This document shows positions 7,560 to 15,085 of a DNA stretch of 19,695 nucleotides, one piece after another. Within the stretch, counting starts at the first letter, position 1. Each line of letters opens with the position of its first letter. Origin of the DNA: Granulosicoccus sp964449565. Its GTDB lineage: Bacteria > Pseudomonadota > Gammaproteobacteria > Granulosicoccales > Granulosicoccaceae. The position numbers and the translations under genes were made by a program. The notes beneath the pieces were generated by a model, which saw only the letters and a list, made by a program, of their open reading frames with translations, ran no database searches and had not been told where the DNA came from. The stretch is from contig CAYUZB010000071.1 of the NCBI GenBank assembly GCA_964449565.1, positions 1 to 19,695 of the forward strand. The letters run 5' to 3'.

Positions 7560-8756
7560 ATGAGTACTCAATCTGAATTGGCTGATCAGCTTAACTATCC
7601 TCCCTTATCGGAGGTTAGAAAAACGCTCCGAGTCAAATGGTATCGGTGCCCTGTCAGTCACGAACGCCTGAAAGAATTGTCAACGCGATCTGACAAACAA
7701 GGATGGATACAGGCTGGTGGTCATACCGGTTTGTACTTGATCCTTGCTACGTTGACGATAGCGTTATGGGCACAACAGGCTTGGCTGGCGTTTGCCTTAT
7801 CGGTCTGGTGCCTGGGCTTTGTTGCAACTTTCTTTAAAGGCACAGCCGCTCATGAGCTTGGTCACGGGACGGTGTTCAAGTCCAGACGCCTGAATCAGAT
7901 ATTTCTTCATGCGGTGTGTTTAATCAGCTGGTGGGACCCCTATGATTATGGTGCCAGCCATACCTATCATCACCGATATACAACTCACCTCGAGGCCGAT
8001 CGGGAAAACGTTTTGCCGTTGACACCTTCGTTTGCACCGTGGCTGATACTTCAGCTCTGCACCTTGAATCTGTTTACAAAACCAGGTCGAAATTTCAGCA
8101 AAGGCGGCTTTGTTTGGAATGTATATCTCACGGCACGCACAGCAATGGGAATTCCATCCGGACACACAGATATACCGAGTCAGGAATGGTTGGAAAAATT
8201 ACATGAAGATCAACCAGTGGCATTCAGACAGTCGGTGTATTGGTCGCGTGTGTTGATAGTCTTTCATCTGTCGGTGTTGTTGGTTTCAGCGTTTTCGGGA
8301 TGGTGGGTTCTCACATTGGTGATTTCACTGCCATCCTTTATCGCCAACATCGGTAGTTATCTACTCGGCACGACCCAGCACTGCGGTTTGCCGATTAACA
8401 GTTCAGATTTTCGCAAGAACACACGGTCGATCAAGCTAAACCCGGCTTTAGGTTTTCTATACTGGCATATGAACTGGCACGCTGAGCATCATATGTACGC
8501 CGGTGTGCCTTGTTATAACCTCAAGGCAATGGCGAAGGAAATCGCTTCAGATATGCCCGAGCCAAAATCATTGCTTGGTGCCTGGAAAGAGATGCGTGAA
8601 ACCTGGGCTCGTCAAAAAACGGATCCTGCCTATGTGTTTGACAGACCCGTACCAACACGCGGGGATGCACTCTCAGAGTCCGCGGAAGGTAGGCCTGATG
8701 ATGGATTGATCGATTCGATTGGCGATCTGGCACCAAGCGGTTCAGAATTAACGTGA
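7560..8756 (+). CDS. Membrane fatty acid desaturase/hydroxylase-like diiron protein
   Basis: This 398-residue integral membrane protein carries the three His boxes of membrane diiron desaturases and hydroxylases: HELGH at residues 98-102, HTYHH at 134-138 and HAEHH at 307-311, with an extra His at 274. Hydrophobic spans flank them (about 57-92, 112-125, 230-272). The C-terminal 60 residues are polar and probably cytoplasmic. These enzymes use O2 and electrons to introduce a double bond or a hydroxyl group. The gene starts 4 bases after the isomerase stop, with GGGTGA just ahead of the ATG, so it is probably the last gene of the rightward arm. A lipid enzyme at the end of a sugar-uptake operon is odd. 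It may act on the imported compound (for example a hydroxylation) rather than on membrane fatty acids. Family is firm, substrate is not. Confidence 0.85.
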   Translation: MSTQSELADQLNYPPLSEVRKTLRVKWYRCPVSHERLKELSTRSDKQGWIQAGGHTGLYLILATLTIALWAQQAWLAFALSVWCLGFVATFFKGTAAHELGHGTVFKSRRLNQIFLHAVCLISWWDPYDYGASHTYHHRYTTHLEADRENVLPLTPSFAPWLILQLCTLNLFTKPGRNFSKGGFVWNVYLTARTAMGIPSGHTDIPSQEWLEKLHEDQPVAFRQSVYWSRVLIVFHLSVLLVSAFSGWWVLTLVISLPSFIANIGSYLLGTTQHCGLPINSSDFRKNTRSIKLNPALGFLYWHMNWHAEHHMYAGVPCYNLKAMAKEIASDMPEPKSLLGAWKEMRETWARQKTDPAYVFDRPVPTRGDALSESAEGRPDDGLIDSIGDLAPSGSELT

Positions 8757-8834
8757 TGACGAGCCTCTGTCGTGCCAGAGCAAACTAAACAAAATCATCC
8801 ACAGTCATTATTTATTCAGGTGCGCCGGTTAACG

Positions 8835-9989
8835 TCAATAGGAGCGAGGCATGCCAAGTACATGTTCGGATAAGTAGCTGAGGATAAGATTGGTTGATAT
8901 CGGAGCGACTTGATACAGACGAGTTTCGCGAAATTTCCGCTCGATGTCATACTCTTCAGCAAAGCCGAAGCCGCCATGAGTTTGTACGGCGGCGTTGGCA
9001 GCCTCATTGGATGCATCTGCTGCCAGTAACTTTGCCATATTTGCTTCGGCACCTGGGTTTTCGCCATTATCATAAAGACGAAGTGCTTCCGTCACCATTA
9101 ATTCTGCTGCGCGCATATTGGCGTAAGCTCGTGCAAGCGGAAATTGCACGCCTTGATTCTGACCAATAGGGCGTCCGAACACGCTGCGATCATTGGCGTA
9201 GTTCACGGCTTTTTCGATTAGCCACTTTGCATCACCTATGCATTCGGCGGCTATCAGTATTCGTTCGGCGTTCATACCTGACAGGATATAGTTGAATCCT
9301 TTTCCTTCCTCGCCGATGCGGTTTTCAACCGGCACGCGTAGCTTGTCAAAGAAAACCTCGGTGGTGGCGTGATTCATCATGGTGTGAATAGGACGAATCG
9401 TCAGTCCCTTGCCAATGGCATCGCGCATATCAACAAGCAGTACAGACAGACCTTGGGTTTTTTTCAATTCGTCTTGCAGCGGCGTTGTTCGTACCAACAG
9501 GATCATCAAATCCGAGTGTTCGGCACGACTGGTCCAGATTTTCTGACCACTGACAACGTAGTGATCGCCATCAAGAGTCGCTTTGGTTTCAAGCGCTCCG
9601 GTATCGGTACCAGAAGAGGGCTCGGTTACACCAAACGCTTGAAGCCTGAGTGTTCCATCAGCAATGCCAGGTAGATATGTTTGCTTCTGTTGATCGGAGC
9701 CATGGCGCAATAGTGTACCCATGGTGTACATCTGTGCGTGACACGCACTCGCATTTCCACCAGAGCGATGAATTTCTTCGAGTATTGCAGCGCCAGCTGA
9801 CAAAGGTAATCCCGCGCCGCCATACGCTTCGGGGATCAGTGCGGCAAGCCATCCCGCGTCCGTTAACGCGGCTACAAATTCGCTTGGATACTTCATTTCT
9901 CGATCGAGCAAGCGCCAGTACTCTGCAGGGAATTGATCACAGAGTTTGGTCACTGCACTACGAATATCGTCGTACTGATTTAGGGACAT
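8835..9989 (-). CDS. Acyl-CoA dehydrogenase family protein
   Basis: This 384-residue flavoprotein has the three-domain acyl-CoA dehydrogenase layout: an N-terminal helical domain, a middle beta domain with TEPSSGTD (122-129) and KIWTSRAEHSD (150-160), and a C-terminal helical domain with FGRPIGQNQG (271-280) and THGGFGF (337-343). It should oxidise an acyl-CoA at alpha-beta and pass electrons to ETF. The usual catalytic Glu of medium-chain enzymes (in YEGTSEI) appears as Gln360 in LYQVAPIS. Instead Glu242 in NAERILIA sits where isovaleryl-CoA dehydrogenase has its base, so that residue is the likely catalyst. The gene stands alone, convergent with the desaturase gene 78 bases away and divergent from urtA. 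The ribosome site is weak. The acyl substrate is unknown; a branched or short chain is possible. Confidence 0.93.
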   Translation of the reverse strand: MSLNQYDDIRSAVTKLCDQFPAEYWRLLDREMKYPSEFVAALTDAGWLAALIPEAYGGAGLPLSAGAAILEEIHRSGGNASACHAQMYTMGTLLRHGSDQQKQTYLPGIADGTLRLQAFGVTEPSSGTDTGALETKATLDGDHYVVSGQKIWTSRAEHSDLMILLVRTTPLQDELKKTQGLSVLLVDMRDAIGKGLTIRPIHTMMNHATTEVFFDKLRVPVENRIGEEGKGFNYILSGMNAERILIAAECIGDAKWLIEKAVNYANDRSVFGRPIGQNQGVQFPLARAYANMRAAELMVTEALRLYDNGENPGAEANMAKLLAADASNEAANAAVQTHGGFGFAEEYDIERKFRETRLYQVAPISTNLILSYLSEHVLGMPRSY

Positions 9990-10016
9990 GGTTTTTCACT
10001 GTTTGTTCTTGATAAA

Positions 10017-10090
10017 TGCACCCTGATGAAGCGTAAGTGCAAAGAGTTGCACAAGGAGTGAGCGACAGGAGTTGCAACATTCTAGTGCAA
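10017..10090. promoter_or_regulatory. Cluster of TGCA-centred repeats between acyl-CoA dehydrogenase and urtA
   Basis: The 206-base divergent gap 9990-10195 contains five TGCA cores at 10017, 10038, 10048, 10073 and 10086. Two of them form a perfect palindrome, GTGCAA-AGAG-TTGCAC (10037-10052). A third lies in the self-complementary GTTGCAAC (10071-10078). The last is GTGCAA at 10085-10090. Spacings of 21 and 10 bases between the first three suggest placement on one helix face. This is the only control region available to the urea operon. The half-sites resemble those of NtrC (TGCAC and GTGCA), but order and spacing do not match the classical site, so the regulator remains open. Confidence 0.5.
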
Positions 10091-10184
10091 AAAATCTTAA
10101 GTCGCTGAAATCAATAGTAAAAAAAATCATTTATTCGATGGCACGTTATTCGGATTACTCATGGTTCGAGTTTAAAAAAACGAT

Positions 10185-10188
10185 GGAG
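10185..10188 (+). promoter_or_regulatory. Ribosome binding site deciding the TTG start of urtA
   Basis: GGAG sits 7 bases before the TTG at 10196. The nearby ATG at 10183 is out of frame with urtA, so the TTG start is preferred. Confidence 0.65.
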
Positions 10189-10195
10189 AAATACG

Positions 10196-11518
10196 TTGAG
10201 TAAAACAAGTAAGAGTAAATTCGGTAAGTTCAGCTTCAGTCAGCCACTTTGCGGTGCGCTGATGCTTACGGCTTCTGCTATGGGCCTGTCATCAGTCGCA
10301 AAGGCTGAAGATACGATAAAGGTTGGTGTGTTGCATTCACTGTCTGGGACCATGGCTATCAGTGAGACAACACTTAAAGACACGATGTTGATGTTGATTG
10401 ACGAGCAGAACAAGAAAGGTGGTTTGCTTGGCAAGCAGCTCGAAGCTGTAGTTGTTGACCCCGCATCGGATTGGCCACTGTTTGCTGAAAAAGCACGAGA
10501 GCTGATCGAGAAAGAAAAGGTTGCGGCGATCTTCGGTGCGTGGACATCCGTGTCACGTAAGTCAGTATTGCCTGTCATAGAAGAACTGAATGGATTATTG
10601 TTTTACCCGGTCCAATATGAAGGGGAAGAGTCGTCCAAGAATGTTTTTTACACCGGTGCTGCGCCAAACCAGCAGGCAATTCCGGCAGTTGACTATCTGA
10701 TGAATGAAGTGGGTGCCGAACGCTGGGTGTTGGCAGGAACGGATTACGTCTATCCGCGTACGACAAACAAAATTCTGGAGGCTTATCTGTTAGCTCAAGG
10801 GGTACCTGCAGCCGACATAATGATTAACTACACGCCATTCGGTCACAGTGACTGGCAGAGTATTGTCGCGGAGATCAAGCAGTTCGGTAGCTCGGGCAAG
10901 AAAACAGCGGTTGTCTCGACGGTCAATGGTGATGCCAATGTACCGTTCTATAAAGAACTTGCTAACCAGGGTGTATCGGCTGAAGACATTCCTGTCATCG
11001 CGTTTTCAGTTGGTGAAGAAGAGCTGTCAGGGTTTGATACATCACCACTGGTTGGGCACCTTGCGGCGTGGAATTATTTCATGAGTGTTGAAAGCGATAC
11101 CAACGATGAATTCATCGAAGCTTGGCAGTCGTTTATCGATAGTGAAGACCGTGTTACCAATGATCCGATGGAAGCTCACTATATCGGTTTTAACATGTGG
11201 GTTAAGGCAGTCGAGAAAGCTGGAACGACGGACACCGATGCAGTAGAGGCTGCCATGATTGGTATTTCAGTACCTAATTTATCCGGTGGGTACTCTTCCA
11301 TGATGCCTAATCATCACATCACAAAGCCAGTATTGATTGGTGAGATTCAGGATGATGGTCAATTTGAAATTGTGTGGGAAACCAGCGGTTTGGTTGCTGG
11401 AGATGCATGGTCAGATTACTTGCCGGACTCCAAAAACCTTATTTCAGACTGGCGTTTGCCATTGGTTTGTGGCAATTACAATGTCGCGACAGGCGCATGC
11501 TCAGGCCAGAATCTCTAA
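10196..11518 (+). CDS. urtA: Urea ABC transporter periplasmic substrate-binding protein UrtA
   Basis: This 440-residue protein binds urea in the periplasm and delivers it to UrtBC. A signal peptide spans residues 1-37, with a Lys-rich start, a hydrophobic core at about 18-34 and an AKA cleavage site before EDTIKVG. The mature part shows the family sequence IKVGVLHSLSGTMAISE, a DWPLFAEKARELI region and FGAWTSVSRKSVLPV, which are characteristic of UrtA/FmdD-type proteins of the branched-chain amino acid binding class. The start is a TTG with GGAG 7 bases upstream; no in-frame ATG gives a signal peptide. It opens the urea operon, 206 bases from the divergent acyl-CoA dehydrogenase gene. Amide-binding relatives are similar, but the downstream urease genes make urea the likely ligand. 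Confidence 0.94.
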   Translation: MSKTSKSKFGKFSFSQPLCGALMLTASAMGLSSVAKAEDTIKVGVLHSLSGTMAISETTLKDTMLMLIDEQNKKGGLLGKQLEAVVVDPASDWPLFAEKARELIEKEKVAAIFGAWTSVSRKSVLPVIEELNGLLFYPVQYEGEESSKNVFYTGAAPNQQAIPAVDYLMNEVGAERWVLAGTDYVYPRTTNKILEAYLLAQGVPAADIMINYTPFGHSDWQSIVAEIKQFGSSGKKTAVVSTVNGDANVPFYKELANQGVSAEDIPVIAFSVGEEELSGFDTSPLVGHLAAWNYFMSVESDTNDEFIEAWQSFIDSEDRVTNDPMEAHYIGFNMWVKAVEKAGTTDTDAVEAAMIGISVPNLSGGYSSMMPNHHITKPVLIGEIQDDGQFEIVWETSGLVAGDAWSDYLPDSKNLISDWRLPLVCGNYNVATGACSGQNL

Positions 11519-11551
11519 GAATTGCTTTAAAGATTTAATGTAGAGAAGAAA

Positions 11552-11582
11552 TGGTTGCTGCAATTCCGCAGCAACCAATTTT
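11552..11582 (+). terminator. Hairpin attenuator between urtA and urtB
   Basis: A perfect 10-base stem, TGGTTGCTGC paired with GCAGCAACCA, closes a 6-base loop and is followed by ATTTT. The short T-run suggests a leaky intrinsic terminator, so part of transcription would stop after urtA. It also protects the urtA message end. This fits the usual need for more binding protein than membrane subunits. Since urtB has no clear promoter of its own, read-through must occur. Confidence 0.6.
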
Positions 11583-11596
11583 AAATCTGGCCTGTC

Positions 11597-13192
11597 ATGA
11601 AAATATTTCTGCTAGTTCTGTTTAGTTTGTTCACGACAGGCGTCTTTGCGTCGGACGATAACGATATCATTCAAACGCTGGCACCTGAATTACTCAGTAA
11701 ATCAAAAGCTCAGCGCATCGACGCCATAAATGCGATTGCTGCATCAGGTGCATCTCGAAAGGGTGAGTGGTTGCAGGCTATTCTGGATGGAGATCTCTAT
11801 CAGTTAAAAAGCACTGACGACATGGTGCTGGCAAGCCGTAAAGGTAAAGAATATGTATTGCTCAAGGCCAGTGATGGAATGGAACTGGGGACAGAGAAAA
11901 AGCGTGGTCTTCGCAAGGTAAAAATTGACAACGCCATGCGATCCCATCTTCGTTCCTTGATCGGTTCGCTGGCTTTGGAAAGTGCCAACCCGACTGAGCG
12001 TTTGCAAGCGGTAAATTCCCTACTGGGAAAAGTTGACGGCAGCAATATTGACCGAATACGCGAGCTTGCGAAAAACGAAACGAATAAGGGCGTTGTTCAT
12101 GCGATGAGCTTGTTAATCGCAGTGCATGATCTGGAAAGCGGCACGAGCGAACAACAGGCGCAAGCGTTTGATTTTGTCGATGGTCGTCTTGATAACGAGG
12201 TGGTCAATACACTGCGTCGACTGGCAGATACGTCGGAAAATGAATTAGTCGTTAATCGCGCGACCGAGCTTTTGCAGTCAGCAGAAACAAGTCGGCGCTG
12301 GTTTGCGCGGGTGGAGACTTTATTTTTCGGTCTTAGTCTTGGCTCAGTGTTGGTTGTAGCGGCTATCGGGCTTGCTATTACGTTTGGGGTTATGGGTGTT
12401 ATCAATATGGCGCATGGTGAGCTGATCATGCTTGGGGCCTACACGACGTATTTCATTCAGTTGTTATTGCCAGATGCCATTAATTATTCATTGATACTGG
12501 CGGTACCCGCTGCATTTATTGTCTCGGGCACTGTTGGAATCGTCATTGAGCGCACGGTCATTCGACATCTCTATGGCCGCGCACTGGAGACTCTTCTGGC
12601 AACTTTTGGTATCAGTCTCATATTGCAGCAGGCGGTACGCACTTTCGTGTCATCACAAAATGTCGCTGTCATTAACCCTACATGGATGACGGGCTCCTGG
12701 ATGATCAATCCGGCATTGTCGCTGACACTCAACCGGCTGGTCATCATTGGCTTCTGCTTGTTGGTTTTTGCCATTCTTTTGTTTGTCTTTACACGCACGG
12801 GCTTTGGCTTGCAGATGAGAGCAGTTGCGCAGAACCGACAAATGGCGCGCGCCATGGGAATTCGTTCGGCTCGTGTGGACTCGCTAACTTTCGGCCTTGG
12901 TTCAGGTGTGGCAGGGATCGCGGGAGTCGCACTGAGTCAGTTGGGTAACGTGGGGCCTAATCTTGGTCAGTCCTACATCATCGATTCATTTATGGTGGTT
13001 GTCTTTGGTGGGGTCGGTAATTTATGGGGCACGTTAGTCGCAGGTATGACGCTCGGTATCGGGAACAAGCTGATTGAGCCTTGGGCCGGTGCTGTTCTCG
13101 CCAAGATCATGCTGCTGGTTTTCATCATCCTGTTCATTCAAAAACGACCACGCGGTTTATTTCCGCAGCGTGGGCGCGCGATAGAGAGCTGA
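11597..13192 (+). CDS. urtB: Urea ABC transporter permease UrtB with N-terminal periplasmic domain
   Basis: This 531-residue protein has two parts. Residues 1-19 are a signal peptide (MKIFLLVLFSLF, cleavage near VFA-SD). Residues 20-235 form a soluble helical domain that should lie in the periplasm, with repeating Ala/Leu-rich helices suggestive of HEAT-like repeats. Residues 240-531 are a LivH-type permease, with the conserved VMGVINMAHGELIMLGAY segment at about 265-282 and GGVGNLWGTLVAG near the end. Long UrtB proteins with such an N-terminal region are common in proteobacteria. It partners UrtC and is powered by UrtD and UrtE. The ribosome site before the ATG is weak, with no better in-frame start seen. 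It ends one base before urtC. Confidence 0.93.
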   Translation: MKIFLLVLFSLFTTGVFASDDNDIIQTLAPELLSKSKAQRIDAINAIAASGASRKGEWLQAILDGDLYQLKSTDDMVLASRKGKEYVLLKASDGMELGTEKKRGLRKVKIDNAMRSHLRSLIGSLALESANPTERLQAVNSLLGKVDGSNIDRIRELAKNETNKGVVHAMSLLIAVHDLESGTSEQQAQAFDFVDGRLDNEVVNTLRRLADTSENELVVNRATELLQSAETSRRWFARVETLFFGLSLGSVLVVAAIGLAITFGVMGVINMAHGELIMLGAYTTYFIQLLLPDAINYSLILAVPAAFIVSGTVGIVIERTVIRHLYGRALETLLATFGISLILQQAVRTFVSSQNVAVINPTWMTGSWMINPALSLTLNRLVIIGFCLLVFAILLFVFTRTGFGLQMRAVAQNRQMARAMGIRSARVDSLTFGLGSGVAGIAGVALSQLGNVGPNLGQSYIIDSFMVVVFGGVGNLWGTLVAGMTLGIGNKLIEPWAGAVLAKIMLLVFIILFIQKRPRGLFPQRGRAIES

Positions 13193-13193
13193 T

Positions 13194-14261
13194 ATGTTAA
13201 ACCTGCCTCTGTTTGATCGATTTGTGTTGATCGCTCTGGTTTTACTGACAGCGGCGGTTCCATTTGCGAACCTCGGCTTGAATGAAACTCATCCCCTGTA
13301 TCTGGAAACTTATAACGTCACCATACTGGGAAAATATTTGTGCTTTGCACTGCTTGCCTTGTCAGTTGATTTGGTTTGGGGCTATTTGGGTATCTTGAGC
13401 CTCGGGCATGGCGCCTTTTTCGCCCTGGGCGGTTATGCCATGGGCATGTATCTGATGCGTCAGATCGGTGATCGAGGTGTTTATGGAAATCCTGATCTAC
13501 CGGATTTCATGGTGTTCCTTAATTGGCAAGAATTGCCATGGTTCTGGACTGGAATGGAGTACTTTCCGGTTGCGATGGTAGCGATCGTGTTGGCACCGGG
13601 TCTGTTGGCTTTTCTCTTTGGCTGGTTTGCCTTTCGCAGTCGGGTCAATGGAGTGTATTTGTCAATCATCACGCAAGCAATGACATTTGCATTGATGCTG
13701 GCATTCTTTCGTAACGAGATGGGCTTTGGTGGCAATAATGGCTTGACTGATTTCAAGGATATTCTCGGATTTTCCTTGCAGTTGCCCGAGACACGTAACG
13801 GACTGTTCGTCGCCTCGGGTGTAGCGTTGATATTTGGCTATTTGTTGTGTCAGCGTATTGTTCGATCGCGTGCCGGTAAGGTTGCGCAGGCTATCCGAGA
13901 TGCTGAATCGCGCACGCGTTTTATTGGATTCAACGTCGAGAGTTACAAACTTTGGCTGTTCACCTTCTCGGCGATTCTTGCGGGTATTGCGGGTGCCTTG
14001 TATGTGCCACAAGCAGGTATCATCAATCCGCGAGAGATGGCACCACTGGGTTCGATTGAAGTCGTTGTTTGGGTTGCTTTAGGTGGTCGTGGCACACTGT
14101 ACGGTCCGATCATTGGCGCATTGCTGGTGAACTATGCAAAAAGCTGGTTCACAGTTGCCTTGCCGGAATACTGGTTGTTTGCTCTGGGCGCTTTGTTTGT
14201 TTTTTCAACCCTTTACCTTCCGCGCGGGGTGACTGGTATCTTTCGCAGGAAGTCAGTATGA
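13194..14261 (+). CDS. urtC: Urea ABC transporter permease UrtC
   Basis: This 355-residue protein is the LivM-type second permease of the urea importer. It has multiple hydrophobic segments and the conserved LGILSLGHGAFFALGGYAMG region at about residues 65-84, plus the GRGTLYGPIIGALLVNYAKS segment near the C-terminus that is typical of UrtC. It starts one base after the urtB stop and ends in an ATGA overlap with urtD, so the three genes should be co-translated. No anomaly is seen. The urea assignment rests on family features together with the adjoining urease genes. Confidence 0.94.
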   Translation: MLNLPLFDRFVLIALVLLTAAVPFANLGLNETHPLYLETYNVTILGKYLCFALLALSVDLVWGYLGILSLGHGAFFALGGYAMGMYLMRQIGDRGVYGNPDLPDFMVFLNWQELPWFWTGMEYFPVAMVAIVLAPGLLAFLFGWFAFRSRVNGVYLSIITQAMTFALMLAFFRNEMGFGGNNGLTDFKDILGFSLQLPETRNGLFVASGVALIFGYLLCQRIVRSRAGKVAQAIRDAESRTRFIGFNVESYKLWLFTFSAILAGIAGALYVPQAGIINPREMAPLGSIEVVVWVALGGRGTLYGPIIGALLVNYAKSWFTVALPEYWLFALGALFVFSTLYLPRGVTGIFRRKSV

Positions 14262-15085
14262 GTGGCTTGGCGGGAAGAGGTTTGTTTCGACGTGACAAGG
14301 TGTTTGATTTTCTAACGCCAAGCGTCAGCGAACGACTGAACACAGACTACAGCACCTTGCTGTACATGGAAGATGTGACTGTGTCCTTTGATGGCTTCAA
14401 AGCGATCAATGATCTGAATTTCATCGTTGAAAACGGAGAACTACGTTGTCTGATTGGTGCCAATGGTGCGGGCAAGACAACCATGATGGATATCATCACG
14501 GGTAAAACTCGGCCTGATAGCGGTCGCGTTATCTTTGGAGAAAACATTGATTTACTGGACTTGAACGAGTCCGAAATAGCATTGGCTGGTATTGGTCGCA
14601 AATTTCAAAAGCCCACGGTGTTCGAAAACCTCAGCGTATTCGAAAATCTGGAACTATCGATGGCTGACTTCAAGTCGGTTTGGTGGACCTTACGGTGCAA
14701 GCTCAATTCAGCCCAAACAGATCAGATTGAACATATCGCGAATATAGTGGGCTTGCCCGAGATGCTGGGCAAGGCTGCCGGTGCCTTATCGCACGGTCAG
14801 AAGCAATGGCTTGAAATAGGTATGTTGTTGATGCAGCGGCCTCTGTTGCTACTGGTTGACGAACCGGTTGCGGGTATGACGCATCAGGAGATGGAGAAGA
14901 CCGGCGAGCTTCTGCAAAGCCTTGCTGGCAAGCACACGGTGGTTGTGGTTGAGCACGATATGGAGTTTATCCGCTCGATTGCCAAACGCGTGACTGTTCT
15001 GAATCAGGGAACTGTACTGGCTGAAGGTTCAATGGATGATATCCAGAACAACGATGATGTACGCCGTGTGTATCTTGGGGAATGA
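14258..15085 (+). CDS. urtD: Urea ABC transporter ATPase UrtD
   Basis: This 275-residue ATPase is one of two that drive urea uptake. It shows Walker A GANGAGKTT (67-75), a signature segment LSHGQKQWLEIGM (177-189) that is distinctive of UrtD, Walker B LLLVDEP (197-203) and switch His233. The start is the ATG at 14258, which overlaps the urtC stop as ATGA and has AGGA 7 bases upstream. The frame stays open upstream to 14069, but that stretch is urtC read in another frame. An N-terminal extension of about 34 residues precedes the nucleotide-binding core, as in other UrtD proteins. It overlaps urtE by 4 bases. Confidence 0.94.
   Translation: MSGLAGRGLFRRDKVFDFLTPSVSERLNTDYSTLLYMEDVTVSFDGFKAINDLNFIVENGELRCLIGANGAGKTTMMDIITGKTRPDSGRVIFGENIDLLDLNESEIALAGIGRKFQKPTVFENLSVFENLELSMADFKSVWWTLRCKLNSAQTDQIEHIANIVGLPEMLGKAAGALSHGQKQWLEIGMLLMQRPLLLLVDEPVAGMTHQEMEKTGELLQSLAGKHTVVVVEHDMEFIRSIAKRVTVLNQGTVLAEGSMDDIQNNDDVRRVYLGE

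Noticed and set aside
8765..8780. Terminator hairpin between the convergent desaturase and acyl-CoA dehydrogenase genes
   Set aside because: CTCTG and CAGAG give only a 5-base stem with no T-run on either strand.
10017..10052. Classical NtrC site upstream of urtA
   Set aside because: TGCAC and GTGCA half-sites occur, but the spacer between 10021 and 10037 is about 15 bases rather than about 7, and the perfect palindrome has the reverse half-site order.
10134..10155. Possible sigma-54 promoter before urtA (ATGGCACGTTATTCGG)
   Set aside because: The TGGCAC half is present but the second element has no GC at the required spacing, so it is not a convincing -24/-12 promoter.
14069..14257. Upstream extension of urtD by 63 residues
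   Set aside because: This stretch encodes the conserved end of UrtC in another frame; the ATG at 14258 has a ribosome site and the typical ATGA overlap.
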